NCBI RefSeq assembly: GCF_008728515.1
Contig: NC_044996.1
Location: forward strand, 128,021,595 to 128,085,594
Length of the DNA: 64,000 nt
DNA from: Papio anubis
Lineage: Eukaryota; Chordata; Mammalia; Primates; Cercopithecidae
Direction of reading: 5' to 3'
A model generated the notes under the pieces. The model saw only the letters and a list, made by a program, of their open reading frames with translations, had not been told where the DNA came from and ran no database searches. This document shows positions 11,962 to 22,585 of this stretch, one piece after another. The translations under genes and the position numbers were made by a program. Position 1 is the stretch's first letter. Every line of letters starts with the position of its first letter.

Positions 11962-12125
11962 AAGAGCAATGCTTCCTAGACTGTACTGTGCATGAGAACC
12001 AGTCACCCTGGGCTCTGGCTGAAATGCAGATTCTGACTCAGTGGGTGGAGTTGAGGGTCTTTGTTTCTAATGAGCTCCCTGACGATGCGATGCTGCTGGC
12101 TGCATGGATCCCACTTTGAGAAAGC
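11962..12125 (+). mobile_element. MER5A hAT-Charlie element
   Basis: The blocks 'ctggctgaaatgcagattct', 'gactcagtgggtggagttg', 'tttctaatgagctccc' and 'cccactttgagaaagcagg' appear in MER5A order. The copy is nearly complete and about 165 bases long. Confidence 0.75.
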
Positions 12126-13871
12126 AGGCTCTAAAATACACCTGTAAAGAAAGAGAGTGGGGGCAGGGTATGCATCCCAGTTCAAATAAATGAAAACACC
12201 CTCTACTTTCAGCCTCTTCTCCATCTTGAAATCACACTTGCAATTAAGAAAGAGGGTTCATGCTTGCACAATTTCACCCAAATAATGATGGCAATATTTA
12301 GAATGGATGGAAATGTGTTTCTGCTTTCCAATCATGTTTAGGGAAATTCCATTTAAAAATTGCTAATTTTCTTCTCTCCAGTCTCTCCCTCTCTTCCCTT
12401 ACAACCCCTCTTAACATGACAATAAGCATCATGCCCTTCAGACAGCATGTTAGCCCAGTTGGATGGCCACAACTGGAGAAGCAATTCCTAAAAGGGGTAA
12501 AATGTTTCAGATCCAGCAATTCTACTTTCTGTCCAAATAGAATGTGAGCAATCCATGCTATCTTCAGAGCCAGTCCCAAATCCCTACAGAGCTTGCTTTC
12601 TTGGCAGTCAGCAAAACTATCACTGTCTGTGCTTTCATTATCCACTCTTAGATCTTAATCATTCGGAGACATTCCTATTTTCCATGTTTGCAGGAGAAAG
12701 AAACAAAAATGAAAAAGTACCTTTCTCATCAAAGCCCCCCAGGAATTGGAATTTACAGAAATAACATGCTATTGGTTATCTCGCCTAATCCTTTAGGGAA
12801 CCTTGCAAAATTATTCCCTAGGGTGGATTCACTGGGTGCAGTCAAGTTTTAAATGTCCACAAAGATGAGGTTTTCCATAAATTCACAAATGTCAAATGGA
12901 ACTAACTCTGATGTATGTGTCATATGCAAAGAATTAGGAATGATCAAGAACTAGTTCCTGGAAACAGAAATGTAAGTCTTGACATTTGCTTATTAAATCA
13001 TTAAAAACTCCATAAGCACAAATGAGGGTGGGGGTGGAGAGTGGGAAACGCCTTATCTTGGGAATTGAGAGATTAAGAGGCAAAGAACTTGCTAAATCAG
13101 AATTAAAAGGTTGAAGAGCCCTACATGCTTATTTTAAATGAAATGAGGAGGATGATGATGATGGGAGGTACACCAGTGATCATCTCTCTTCCTTCCCCAA
13201 AGTCCCTCAGGACGGTGGTCCCAGTGGGTTATCCTAAACCACAAAGAAATTTGACTAATAGCTAGAAGCAAGTGGTATTAGAGCTCTTTTAAGCTTTTAG
13301 CCACCCTGCCCCTTCCTGGCACTTCCCATGTTTCATGTTTTATTTCAAAGTGAAACCCAAACACACTCCGGAACATCCGGGGGGATGGTGTGCGTGTGCA
13401 AGTGCTCCTGGGTCTCAGTCCAGCTGGCCCAAACCTCCTTGTTGTGTAAGGCCCTGGGAAGAGAGCAACACGCTGTTCCCCTTACTTCTCAACAGCTTAC
13501 TCATTCATATCGGAAACTAAAATGGGCCGCAAAACAATGGAAAGACACATTTCAAAATCGTTACATTTCCTTCTTTTTTATTTTGTGGTTTTATCATAAT
13601 CGCTTCCCCCAGAATAAGCCTTCCATGCTGGAGATGAAAGAATGAGTGGTGAGGGTTCCAGAAGGTCCAGAGGATTTTTTCTGCTGTGAGGTCTTGAGAA
13701 GTCAAGGAAAGCCAAAAGCTGCATTCATTCCCATTGCTTAGACCATTGCTAAATGTAATCATGCTTAATAGCACAGTATGGCTTTTACAACCATTCCTTC
13801 AACGGCCAATCTAGTAGAACAGCTGGTTTTTCCAGGAGGCATTGGTGCAGCACAGGAAGCTGCAGCATGAT
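12126..13871. other. unassigned noncoding sequence
   Basis: It holds a small gatgatgatgat patch near 13150 and chance frames such as 13328-13645. I see no repeat family, RNA gene or regulatory site that I can support. Confidence 0.4.
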
Positions 13872-14102
13872 GACAGTAACAACAATTATTATACATATTG
13901 AACACTTACTAGGACCTAAGCACAACACTTAGTGCTTTATTCACCCTCCTCTAATTATCACAACAAAAGCCTATGACATAGAGACAGATGAGAAAACCAA
14001 GCAACAGAGAAATACAGTGACTTGGGCAAAAGCAACACAGCTGAGAAATGAGGAAGTCAAGTTCTGAACCCAGGTCTCAGCTGGCTGGGAAGCTGGTGCT
14101 TT
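13872..14102 (-). mobile_element. MIR SINE
   Basis: This is a long minus-strand MIR: 'ttgaacacttactaggacc', 'cacaacacttagtgcttta', 'gacagatgagaaaaccaag', 'ttgggcaaaagcaacacag', and a tRNA-related end with 'gaacccaggtctcagctgg'. It is almost full length, and a MER5 element abuts it. Confidence 0.8.
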
Positions 14103-14260
14103 TAACCAGAGGTTCTCAGAATTTGACTTAGAATCATCCAAGCCCAGGCTGGACTCACGATCAACTAAATCAGAATCTCAGAGAGTAGGACCTAGTCATC
14201 AGGACTTTTCCAAGCTCCCAGGTGACTCTGGCGTGCAGCCAAATTTGAGAACCATTGTTC
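14103..14260 (+). mobile_element. MER5-type hAT-Charlie element
   Basis: The element opens with 'ccagaggttctcagaatttg', has 'ctaaatcagaatctcagag' in the middle and ends with gcagccaaatttgagaaccattg. Both ends carry the near-inverted termini of the MER5 group. MER5A1 or MER5B is most likely. Confidence 0.7.
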
Positions 14261-14559
14261 CCAGCCACCCTGCTTCCTTGCCTCCAGATGGAAAGGCTGG
14301 GCCCATCCTAGATCTTTGTTCAAGTCATCAGTAAATCTGCATGGAGAGCAAACAAGCATCTTTCAGCAGATGGAAGGATTTTGGAAAGGTCAAAGGTCAG
14401 CAGAGGCCAGCATGACAGGAATTGCTGTTACAGTATGTCCCAAGGGCTCCCGCTTGGTGTGTTCAGGGCAAAAGTGAACTCTGGTAGATCAACTGGAGGG
14501 GCGGGGAGAGGCAGGCCATGACAGCTATGAGCTAACTTGGGTTGTGGCCATGCGGTCAC
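14261..14559. other. unassigned noncoding sequence
   Basis: No feature is recognised. The interval separates the MIR/MER5 pair from an LTR-like element. Confidence 0.35.
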
Positions 14560-15001
14560 TCCTTGTGTAGATGGAAGCTTGTGACTCTCTTTACTACAGC
14601 ATCTTTTGCTACCGTAGTAGATTGCATTACTGTTTTCATCCTTATCCTTGCAGAAGGCTGACACATCCCCATCTTTGCTCTGTTGAACTCAGAGTTGGCT
14701 TGGCCACATGACTTGCTTTGGCCAATTAAGTGTGAGCAGAAGGGTTGTGTCACTTCTGAGCATAAGCATTAAGATCAAGTGTGTGATCACCATTTTCTCT
14801 TCTTTTATCTGCCACTTGGGCCAGCAGTGTTCTAGGCAGAGACCAATCCCATCAGCTCCAGTCCTGAAGTGAAGGAGACAGGAGAGAGCTGTAGCTGACC
14901 TGTATCAGACATTTTTCATGAGCAAGAAATAAACATCTGTTGTTGTAAACCGGTGAGATTTGGGAGTCATTTGTTACTGGGCTGGTCCTGACTGATACAA
15001 T
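14560..15001 (+). mobile_element. ancient MaLR-like LTR
   Basis: The region contains 'catgacttgctttggccaat', 'gtgagcagaagggttgtgtc' and 'acttctgagcataagc'. The 3' part has 'gagcaagaaataaacatctg', then ttgttgt and 'aaaccggtgagatttggg', and it ends in 'ctgactgataca', a MaLR-style terminus. No internal viral sequence is present, so it is probably a solo LTR. The subfamily is not assigned. Confidence 0.55.
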
Positions 15002-15566
15002 CACCCACCCTTGAAATACTCTGATTTCATCTATACTCTAGGGAATACGGATGAGACACACCAGAGTATTTCCTTCTCTATGGAACTCTTCTCAGGAGGG
15101 AGGAATGGAGACACCTAATATTAGTTATCTTCCCCTGATACCTTAAATCATTTCTGAGACTAGAAAGGGCCTAACTAATTGAAATTGAATTAAAATAAAT
15201 GGATTTTCTCTCTCTTACAAATAAACAGCATTTGAAATTAGACACCTAAATCCTTCTCTTCTTTCTCTCTGGTCCCCTAATTTTCCACTAAAAGAGTGAG
15301 GGCCCATTTACAACACAATCAGCCCTCTAACATTCTCCCCAATACTAGTAGTTCCTTAGGAATGAAGATTTTGAGGCAGGTAGCAGCCTAACTTGACTTC
15401 CCACCCTGAAACCAGGGCCCTGACTGATTCAAAAGGAATAGGAGGCACAGAATGCAAATGACACTTTCCTTCCCAAGGCTTGGAAGTAGGTAACACACTA
15501 CACTATCTGTAACAGGTGATCCACTATAGCATTGAAGACTTAGAGGAAAATTACAGATCATTTAAT
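15002..15566. other. unassigned noncoding sequence
   Basis: No repeat or gene recognised. Confidence 0.4.
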
Positions 15567-15690
15567 CCAGTGATTCTCAACCTGGCTCCAACCTCAGAGG
15601 TTCTGATTTAATTGGTCTAGAATTGGATTTGGGCATCAACATTTAACAACAAAGTCCTCAGTGACTTTAATGTGCATCCTGGATTGAAAT
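15567..15690 (+). mobile_element. MER5-type hAT-Charlie element
   Basis: It starts with 'ccagtgattctcaacctggc', carries 'ggttctgatttaattggtct', and ends near 'cagtgactttaatgtgcatc'. It is slightly shorter than a full copy. Confidence 0.65.
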
Positions 15691-16356
15691 CTAATCCCAA
15701 ATCCCTTTATTACCTCAAAGGCCTAGAGGAATGAAGGTCACATGGCTAGTTAATGGCAAAAGTCAAGACTAAAACCTTTCATCTGTGATCTCACTGCAAT
15801 ATGTTGCTCCTCAATGACTGTGTTTTTCTAGAACTACTTGCTCCCACGAATTTAATTAAAAGAAAGATGACAATACCAATGGCTAATGCTCCTGTTGGTC
15901 TGAGTGTTCAAGGGGCATCTCTGTGCATTTTATCCAGCAATCAGGGATAGACGTCCTCCACTAGACAGATACACAAAAGGTACTTGCTCTTCTAGGCTTT
16001 AAAGCAGCCCTATATGCTTCTGAGTTGAGCTGATGTCTTTCATCAAACTTGGTGCCATTATGACACAAGTGTGGGAGCTTTGTTTGAGTTCTGGGCTAGC
16101 CATGCAACAAGCTTTTTTGCTTTTAAGGCTATAGATCCATATATTCCCATTCCTGGGTTAAAATGTGTATGTACGCGCGCGTGTGTGTGTTCCATTTGAA
16201 TTACACTGGGGCCAAGTTGGCAGTATGTGAAGGTTGAAAGGTCAAGCAGACATAGGAAGGTATCACACAGGCAAAAATGAAACATCTCTCCCCTCCTGTA
16301 CACTCCTCAATCCAATGAAAATAACACATTGGCAACAAAGATGGTCAGTGTTTTCT

Positions 16357-16358
<2 letters not shown>
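15691..16358. other. unassigned sequence with a small CG/TG alternating patch
   Basis: At about 16171-16191 there is alternating purine-pyrimidine sequence, gtacgcgcgcgtgtgtgtgt, which can form Z-DNA. The rest is unassigned. Confidence 0.45.
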
Positions 16359-16391
<33 letters not shown>

Positions 16392-16394
16392 GTG
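16359..16394 (+). repeat. (TG)n microsatellite
   Basis: An uninterrupted run of about 16 GT units ends in tgtgag. It is likely to be length-polymorphic. Confidence 0.97.
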
Positions 16395-16545
16395 AGTTAA
16401 ATCCCCTTTCAAGAATATTTATTGGCAGTTACAGAGGAGGGGCATGTGTGCAAATGAGGGTATAAATGCTTGGGTCCATTTGCAGAAGCCAGCCCGTGGA
16501 AAGAAGTAGCCACAGAAGTCTGTCAAAATATGGAAAAACATTTAA

Positions 16546-16847
16546 GGCCGGGCGCGGTGGCTCAAGCCTGTAATCCCAGCACTTTGGGAGGCCGAGACGG
16601 GCGGATCACTGGGTCAGGAGATCAAGACTATCCTGGCTAACATGGTGAAACCCCGTCTCTACTAAAAAATACAAAAAACTAGCCGGGCGAGGTGGCAGGC
16701 ACCTATAGCCCAGGCTATCAGGGAGCTGGGGCAGGAGAATGGCGTGAACCCGGGAGGCAGAGCTTGCAGTGAGCCGAGATCGCGCCACTGCACTCCAGCC
16801 TGGGCGACAGAGCGAGACTCCGTCTCAAAAAAAAAAAAAAAAAAAAA
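16546..16847 (+). mobile_element. AluY of Old World monkey type
   Basis: The element runs from 'ggccgggcgcggtggctcaa' to an A-tail of about 20. Diagnostic features are ggctcaagcctgtaatccc, gccgagacgggcggatcac and caaaaaactagccgggcgag, as in cercopithecine AluY. Most CpGs are intact, so it is young. Flanking repeats are only approximate (ggaaaaacat and ggaaaacaat). Confidence 0.93.
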
Positions 16848-16937
16848 GCAGGATTGGAAAACAATCCTCCTGCCTTTCGAAAATCATTCAAACTCAGTTC
16901 TCCAAGCCTAATGCTTCTCACCAAGTATCAGCTAAGG

Positions 16938-17275
16938 ATGCACTGTCCAATATGGTGGCCAGTTGTCACATATGGCTTTGGGGTATTTGAAACTTGGCTA
17001 ATCTGAATTGAGATGTGCTGTAAGTGTAAAATATATACAGAACTTCAAAGGCATACTACAAAAGAAAAATGTAAAATACTAATAATGTTTTATAGTGATC
17101 ACATGTTCAAATTATAGTACTTCAGATATGTTGGTTAATAAAATATACTGTTAAGATTAAGTTCACCTTTTTTTTTTTTTTTTTTTTTTTACATCTTTTA
17201 ACAGTCCGTCTCCTAGAAAACTTAAAATTATACATGTGACTTGCATCCCATTTCTACTGAACAGTGCTGGACCAA
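16938..17275 (-). mobile_element. hAT-like DNA transposon with cactgtccaata terminus
   Basis: The left end reads 'gcactgtccaatatggt' and the right end 'ctactgaacagtgctgg', so the termini are inverted relative to each other. The interior contains 'tctgaattgagatgtgctg', 'taagtgtaaaatatatac' and a T run at 17169-17190. This matches a widespread mammalian non-autonomous hAT element whose Repbase name I cannot give with certainty. It is AT-rich and noncoding. Confidence 0.6.
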
Positions 17276-17369
17276 GAAAATCATCTTAATCATTTCACTT
17301 GATTCAAGTCAGATGTGACAAGTTATTGACTACATTTGAAGAAATTGAGGCAGAATAATACTCGTTAAG

Positions 17370-17575
17370 AACCCAGACTTCCTGAGTTCCAACTGTAGTT
17401 TGGCCACCTACTATCTGCATGTCCTTCATATTTAACCTCATCTGTAAAATGGTAATAATCATACCTCTATCCCATAGGGTTGTTGTGAGAATTGAATGAG
17501 CAAAATAAATGTCCAGTGCTTAGAAGAGCACCTGGCAAGTGTGAGTGCTCAATAAATGTTAAGTATTATAATTAT
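17370..17575 (+). mobile_element. MIR SINE
   Basis: A good plus-strand MIR has 'cctcatctgtaaaatggta', 'atagggttgttgtgagaatt', 'cagtgcttagaagagcacct' and 'gtgctcaataaatgttaag'. The tRNA-derived 5' end is weak. Confidence 0.8.
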
Positions 17576-18463
17576 CCAAACCATGTCAACATTTTAATCA
17601 TTTTAAAGGATCCTAAAAGGTTTTCCAGACTTCAACAGGCTACAGATGAAAGAGGTTCTACATTCAAGCTACAGCATATACAAAAACGTTTCAATAACAT
17701 ACATGAACTTGTAACATCTCACTAGTTAGCAGTTGAAACATCCTTCTTTGTATAATGTGGACAAGTCTTATCACTGAATAATTGGTATAATATTTATACC
17801 AATAAATATTCCTTGGTATATAATATAGACTCAGAATTTCAGAGCTGGCAGTTGAATCACCATTTATCCTATACATGAATTACCAGTTTTCAAAGATTCA
17901 TGGCACAATGGAATACTCCCAATGTTGAAATGGTACTAAACATACTAACCCCTCTTTGATGATTTAGAAGATATTTGCAGAATGTTTAGTAAGCACAGGT
18001 CAGTAACACATGAAGCATGGAAGGGTCATACAGGCACTGTCCTAGGTGATGAATAGGGCCAGCTTTCATTGAATCATGCATATGTCAGGTAATAACAACT
18101 GAGTATGTTTGACAAAGAATCCACGCACACTGCAAGAAAAGCCCATTCTGCTTCTTCAAATTTGTGTTATTTGCTCCAACTCTGCAAGGGCCCCTCATCT
18201 CTTGGATGACCTAAGCTGACCTGATTTATAGTTCAACTCTTGGATTCTGGGGAGGGCATCTTTTAAGGAGTCAGTGATCACTCATACCCACCCTGATTCT
18301 ACCCACATAAAGCTGCCAGTCTGCCCCCACACATATTTCTACTTATCCAGAGAACTCTGTTGCTTCTAAGCCATTCGGTTGTAAAGAAACCAAAGAAAAT
18401 AATGAGAAAGGAAACAGCCCTATAAGTGCAGCAGACCTTGGAGAAATCTCTCAGGGTTGAAAC
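17576..18463. other. unassigned noncoding sequence
   Basis: It contains a small AT-rich dyad at 17791-17812 (ttggtata and tataccaa). No repeat family or gene is supported. Confidence 0.4.
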
Positions 18464-18544
18464 CAGGGTGTCTCAACCTTGGCACCATTTACATGTCCTG
18501 GGCGCTGTCCTGTACACTTATAGGAGGTTTAGCAGCATCCCTGG

Positions 18545-19448
18545 TATATTAGTCAAGGTTCTCTAAAGGGACAGAACTAACAGGATATATGTATAGATGA
18601 AGGGGAGTTTATTAGAATTGACTCACATGATCACAAGGTGAAGTCCTACAATAGGCCTTCTGCAGGCTGAGGAGCAAGGAAGCCAGTCCAAGTCCCAAAA
18701 CTTCAAAAGTAGGGAAGCCAACAGTGCAGCCTTCAGTCTATGGCCAAAGGCCTAAGAGTCCCTGGCAAACCACCGGTGTAAGTCAAAGAGTCCAAAAGCT
18801 GAAGAGCTTGGAGTCTGATGTTTGAGGGCAGGAAGCATCCAGCACAGAAGAAAGATGAAGGCCAGAAGACTCAACAAGTCAAGTCCTTCCACATTCTTCT
18901 ACCTGCTTTATTCTAGCCACACTGGCAGCTGATTAGATGGTGCCCACCGGATTAAGGATAGGTCTGCCTGTCCCAGTCCACTGACTCAAATGTTAATCTA
19001 CTTTGGTAACGCTCTCACAGCCATGCTGATATGGTTTGGCTTTGTCCCCACTTAAATCTCATCTTGAATTCCCATGTGTTGGAAGAGGGACCTGGTGGGA
19101 GGTAATTGAATCATGAAGGCAGGTCGTTCCCATGCTGTTCTCATGATAGTGAAAAAGTCTCATGAGATCTGATGGTTTTATAAAGGGGAGGTTCCCTGCA
19201 CAAGCTCTCTCTTTGCCTGTCACCATGGATGTAAGAGGTGACTTGCTCCTTCCTTGCCTTCTGCCATGATTGTGAGGCCTCCCCAGCCACGTGGAACTAT
19301 AAATCCATTAAACCTCTATCTTTTGTAAGTTGCCCAGTCTTGGGTATGTCTTTATCAGCAACATGAAAACAGACTAACATACACATCCAGGAACAATACT
19401 TTGCATCTTTCAATCCAATCAAGTTGACACTCAATATTAACCATCACA
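18545..19448 (+). mobile_element. ERVL-type LTR (MLT2-like) inside MER20
   Basis: The LTR begins 'tattagtcaaggttctcta' and ends 'attaaccatcaca', the orientation and termini of MLT2-type HERV-L LTRs. In between are 'gaaggggagtttattagaat', 'gcaggaagcatccagcaca' and 'ggcagctgattagatggtgc'. It is a solo LTR without viral genes. A second LTR interrupts it at 19027-19383. The family name is a best guess; ERVL class is firmer. Confidence 0.65.
19027..19383 (+). mobile_element. THE1/MST-type MaLR LTR nested in the ERVL LTR
   Basis: The LTR starts 'tgatatggtttggctttgtc', contains 'gggaggtaattgaatcatg', 'tctcatgagatctgatggtt' and 'gattgtgaggcctcccca', and ends near 'agactaacataca'. It fits a THE1 solo LTR. 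Flanks catgc and catcc could be a target duplication with one mismatch. It is the youngest layer of a three-layer nest. Confidence 0.85.
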
Positions 19449-19575
19449 CCTGGCCTCTACTTGCTTAGGCAGTAGCACCTCCCCCGAGATGTGACAACTA
19501 AATACATTTCCAGACATTGTCAAATGTCCCCTTGTGGAGCAAAATTGGCCCCAGTTGAGACCCACTGGTCGAAAC

Positions 19576-19770
19576 CAGTGAGTTTCAACCTTGAGTGCAC
19601 ATAAGCATCACCCAATAGCTTGTAGAAAACAATGTAGATCCCTGAGCCCCACTCTCAAAGTAGTTTGATTCAGGAGGTCTGGGGTGGAGCCCAAGAATCT
19701 ATGCTTGCAACAAGCTCTCTGGGGGAGATTCTGATGTGGTTGATCTGAAGTCTACATTCTGAAAAACATT
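19576..19770 (+). mobile_element. MER5/MER58-like hAT-Charlie element
   Basis: It begins 'cagtgagtttcaaccttgag', has 'ctgagccccactctcaaag', 'ggaggtctggggtggagcc' and 'attctgatgtggttgatct', and ends 'ctgaaaaacattg'. It lies only a few bases after the split MER20. Confidence 0.65.
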
Positions 19771-20142
19771 GAACTTGCAGCCTGCATGCACACCCAGGTC
19801 AAAATCAAGGTTATAGAAAGCATGAACTTGAAACCAAAGCAGAAACAGTTAGACAAATGAGCCATGTGGTATATAGGTTGCTTGATTGTGTAGAGCTACA
19901 TGTGGGAGAAATAAGGTATTGAGATTAAAGAAGTTGTAGAGTAGAAAAGAGCCCATTTGTAACCTACCATGGGAAATTAAGAATGTGCTGAGCTAATACT
20001 GTAATTTTACCTCTTGGGAAGCACTGAATGCAGGTGAGTAATATATCTACCAAGGTTCCACGTTAATTTTTTCCCCTAATGAAGAAACCGAGCATTTACA
20101 GAATTCTGCTTTAGCTCATAATAATCTGACATTTGATTTTAG
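19771..20142. other. unassigned sequence with a strong splice donor motif
   Basis: No repeat is recognised. A cag/gtgagta donor-like site lies at 20031-20040, without a convincing acceptor upstream. Confidence 0.4.
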
Positions 20143-20219
20143 GTTTAATCCCATTCCAAGAAACTGCAAATAGGCAGCCAAGATTCTCAAGACCTGTAAA
20201 ACAGGGTTGCAGTCCCCAG
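20143..20219 (+). other. candidate 77-base exon
   Basis: An acceptor-like 'catttgattttag' ends at 20142 and a strong donor (cag then gtgagtta) starts at 20220. Two frames contain stops and one is open across the interval. The polypyrimidine tract is short, so the acceptor is moderate. A chance pseudo-exon or a noncoding RNA exon are both possible. Confidence 0.15.
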
Positions 20220-21237
20220 GTGAGTTACAAGAAAATGAGTAGGTGAGACCAGGTAACTTGGAGTGCAGAGCCTCCAACAGGGACATTCTGGCTTAAGTTG
20301 TCACTTCTTATATCCAGCCACAGTCTCTACTGAACTTACTTGGGTGTGAAAGGGATTGTGTTTTGCTTATCAGCCTTGTTCAACAGGAGAAAGAGCCACT
20401 TAAAAAATAAAACCACCATCAAGCTCTCATTGATAGGTAATTTTAGCTTAGGTTTAGAAGCAAGCCCTGCAACAACAACACTAGTACAAGTATGGAAAAT
20501 TCTGCTCCAAACACTTGTCTTAAAAACAAAAATTTGTTCCAATGTGACTGATACATTAGGAAATGACTTGGGCATCATGCAAATTTCACATTTGCTTATG
20601 TGCCATTTTGTCTGAAAGAAATAGTAAGTGAACACAGAAAAGTGCACCCAGCTGAATTGAGCTGCATTTACAAAATGCACACACATACACACCCTTGAAC
20701 ATCGACAAGCTACCTCAGTTCACCTTAGAAGCCACAACCATCCACATCTGGTGTTAAAATTTTCCATCGGGTTTCTGACCACCTTCCTTCCACTCTTGCA
20801 TGGTAAGTCACAAGCTGCAACTCTTCCAATGACCACTTCCAGAAGCCACCTTCAGGGATTTTTCTAGGTAAAGTGCCCTATCTATTGTTGTACTTATGCA
20901 TTTTTAAACCATACAACACGTGTAAAACTATAATTTTTATTAGGTCCCTATCTTATTTTTTATATATCACTACTTTTTTAAGTGTTGTGCCCCCTAATCT
21001 CATTTATCCCACAAGCCCTGTGGTTTTTATTGCATAATTTTGCATGGCATGGTGATTTTCTAGAAACTCATTTGTCATGTTATAGCAGAACTGACTGTAG
21101 TTTATTTGAGAGGCAAGGAAATGCTGGTAAGGAAATATAGAATCAAGTAAGTGAGACAGGAAGGAAAGGCAGCCTATAAAGAGTGCATTGTCAAGCATAT
21201 TACCACTGTGCATGACTAGAGTTTAATCCCACTGGGA
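20220..21237. other. unassigned noncoding sequence
   Basis: The 118-codon minus-strand frame at 20336-20692 has no recognisable family. I saw no repeat element. Confidence 0.4.
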
Positions 21238-21282
21238 AATTCTGGGAAATGGTGCAGGGAAGTTCTGGGAAATGGTGCAGGA
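21238..21282 (+). repeat. 23-base tandem duplication
   Basis: The 19-base block ttctgggaaatggtgcagg occurs at 21240-21258 and again at 21263-21281, a two-copy tandem with a 23-base period. Confidence 0.9.
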
Positions 21283-21390
21283 CATGGCTCAGATTTATCC
21301 CAGCTGAGAGGCGATGGAGCTGGGGTATTTATACACCAACTCTTCTTGGGTCCTGGTTGAGGGCTGCTCCTAGGGGTAATTCCAGCCTGA

Positions 21391-21428
21391 ATGTCTGAAT
21401 CAGAAGGACAGAACCATCCCTCATGGAT
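21391..21428 (+). repeat. 38-base dispersed direct repeat, copy 1
   Basis: The block starts atgtctgaatcagaagg and ends ccctcatggat. It recurs at 22548-22585 with one mismatch (g to a). Flanks do not match, and no known repeat was recognised around either copy. Confidence 0.9.
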
Positions 21429-21638
21429 CCCTCCTTCCTGAGTCCCCAGGAAGGCAATGAGATGTAGATAGATGAAAATCCCAATGGAGCACACTGAAGT
21501 GGTAAGATCCAAGGGATATGAGTCATCTTCTTATGAGCATCTGCCACCAAGACAGAAGAGGGAAAAATACTGCAGGAGAAAAGAGACAAGAGATGAGATT
21601 GCACATTTCAAAACCTCTTACTATAAACCAGTGTTTTC

Positions 21639-21770
21639 CAAGCTTGCCTGGCACTAGGAATAACACAAGGTTTGTTAAAATACAGATTCCTGGGACCTAC
21701 CCTACATCTATTGAATCAAATTCTCTAGAGGAAGGGCCCAAGAAGCTTTTTTATGGTGAACAAAACTCTC
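21639..21770 (+). mobile_element. MER5-type hAT-Charlie element
   Basis: The order 'ccagtgttttccaagcttg', 'gttaaaatacagattcctgg', 'ctattgaatcaaattctcta' and 'gggcccaagaagc' fits the MER5 group. The 3' end is lost. Confidence 0.6.
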
Positions 21771-22547
21771 CCCATCCCACTGCCAGCCTCCAAAAGTGAC
21801 TGTCTTATCTGGCAAGCCTGGGAAACAATGCCAAACAAATAATACACTAGTTCTCTCAGATTCTGACTGGCCTCAGAAGTTCCTATACTATGCGACAGGG
21901 GCAGAAGAGTGCCTAGAAATCACTATGGAGAGACCTACAGTGGTGCTCAGCCCCTCTAGCCCCCAACTGCACCCACTATCAGAAAACAAAGAGGTAGCAG
22001 GCAGGCTATGGTCATTTGTTTCTTCCCTTAATCTTCAACGGCAGTAAGTGGCTTATATAGAGCTCGAGGGGGCAGGCATGAGGGCCTCCCAGCCGAGGTC
22101 ACATCCTGCCCACCCACAAGTAAGGTGACTTAAGGCCCCAGAATAGCTTCTCTCTTCCTAGAGATAACTCAGCTTCAGGAAATTGCTGTACATTTAATCT
22201 CCTAGAGCTTAAGGCCAAGGCAATCCCACCTCACCACCCATGGCTGAACACAGAACTGGAATTCTGCAGCCAGCCAGTCCATCTACAACCAGGGACAATC
22301 TCTTGTGCATCAGCCTCAATTCCTTACTTTTCCTTAACCCCAAATATGGCTCATTTCTGAGGCTGGTCAAATGAATAAAGCCCTCATCTATGCAACTGAA
22401 TGATGGATAATATTGCTTTAGAATTGATGAGTAAATAAATCTATGTCTTCAGTTAAATTGGCCATTGAAGCCTTATGCTCACATCAAAAAATATCCAGAT
22501 ATAAAATGTCAGAGTAATGAGCCTGGAGTTTATTTTTACATGTAACA
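21771..22547. other. unassigned noncoding sequence
   Basis: No repeat family or gene recognised. The frame at 21796-22047 has no supporting feature. Confidence 0.4.
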
Positions 22548-22585
22548 ATGTCTGAATCAGAAAGACAGAACCATCCCTCATGGAT
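22548..22585 (+). repeat. 38-base dispersed direct repeat, copy 2
   Basis: It matches 21391-21428 at 37 of 38 positions in the same orientation, about 1.16 kb away. The sequences outside the block are unrelated. Confidence 0.9.

Larger units (their letters stand above)
18464..19568 (-). mobile_element. MER20 element split by nested LTRs
   Basis: The left piece (18464-18544) starts 'cagggtgtctcaaccttgg' and ends 'agcagcatccctgg'. The right piece (19449-19568) resumes with 'cctggcctctacttgctta' and closes 'gttgagacccactgg'. Joined, they form one minus-strand MER20. The 5-base repeat cctgg is present on both sides of the break, the size expected for an LTR integration. Confidence 0.85.

Noticed and set aside
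17791..17812. AT-rich dyad ttggtata / tataccaa
   Set aside because: An 8-bp dyad in AT-rich DNA is expected by chance and has no neighbouring regulatory context.
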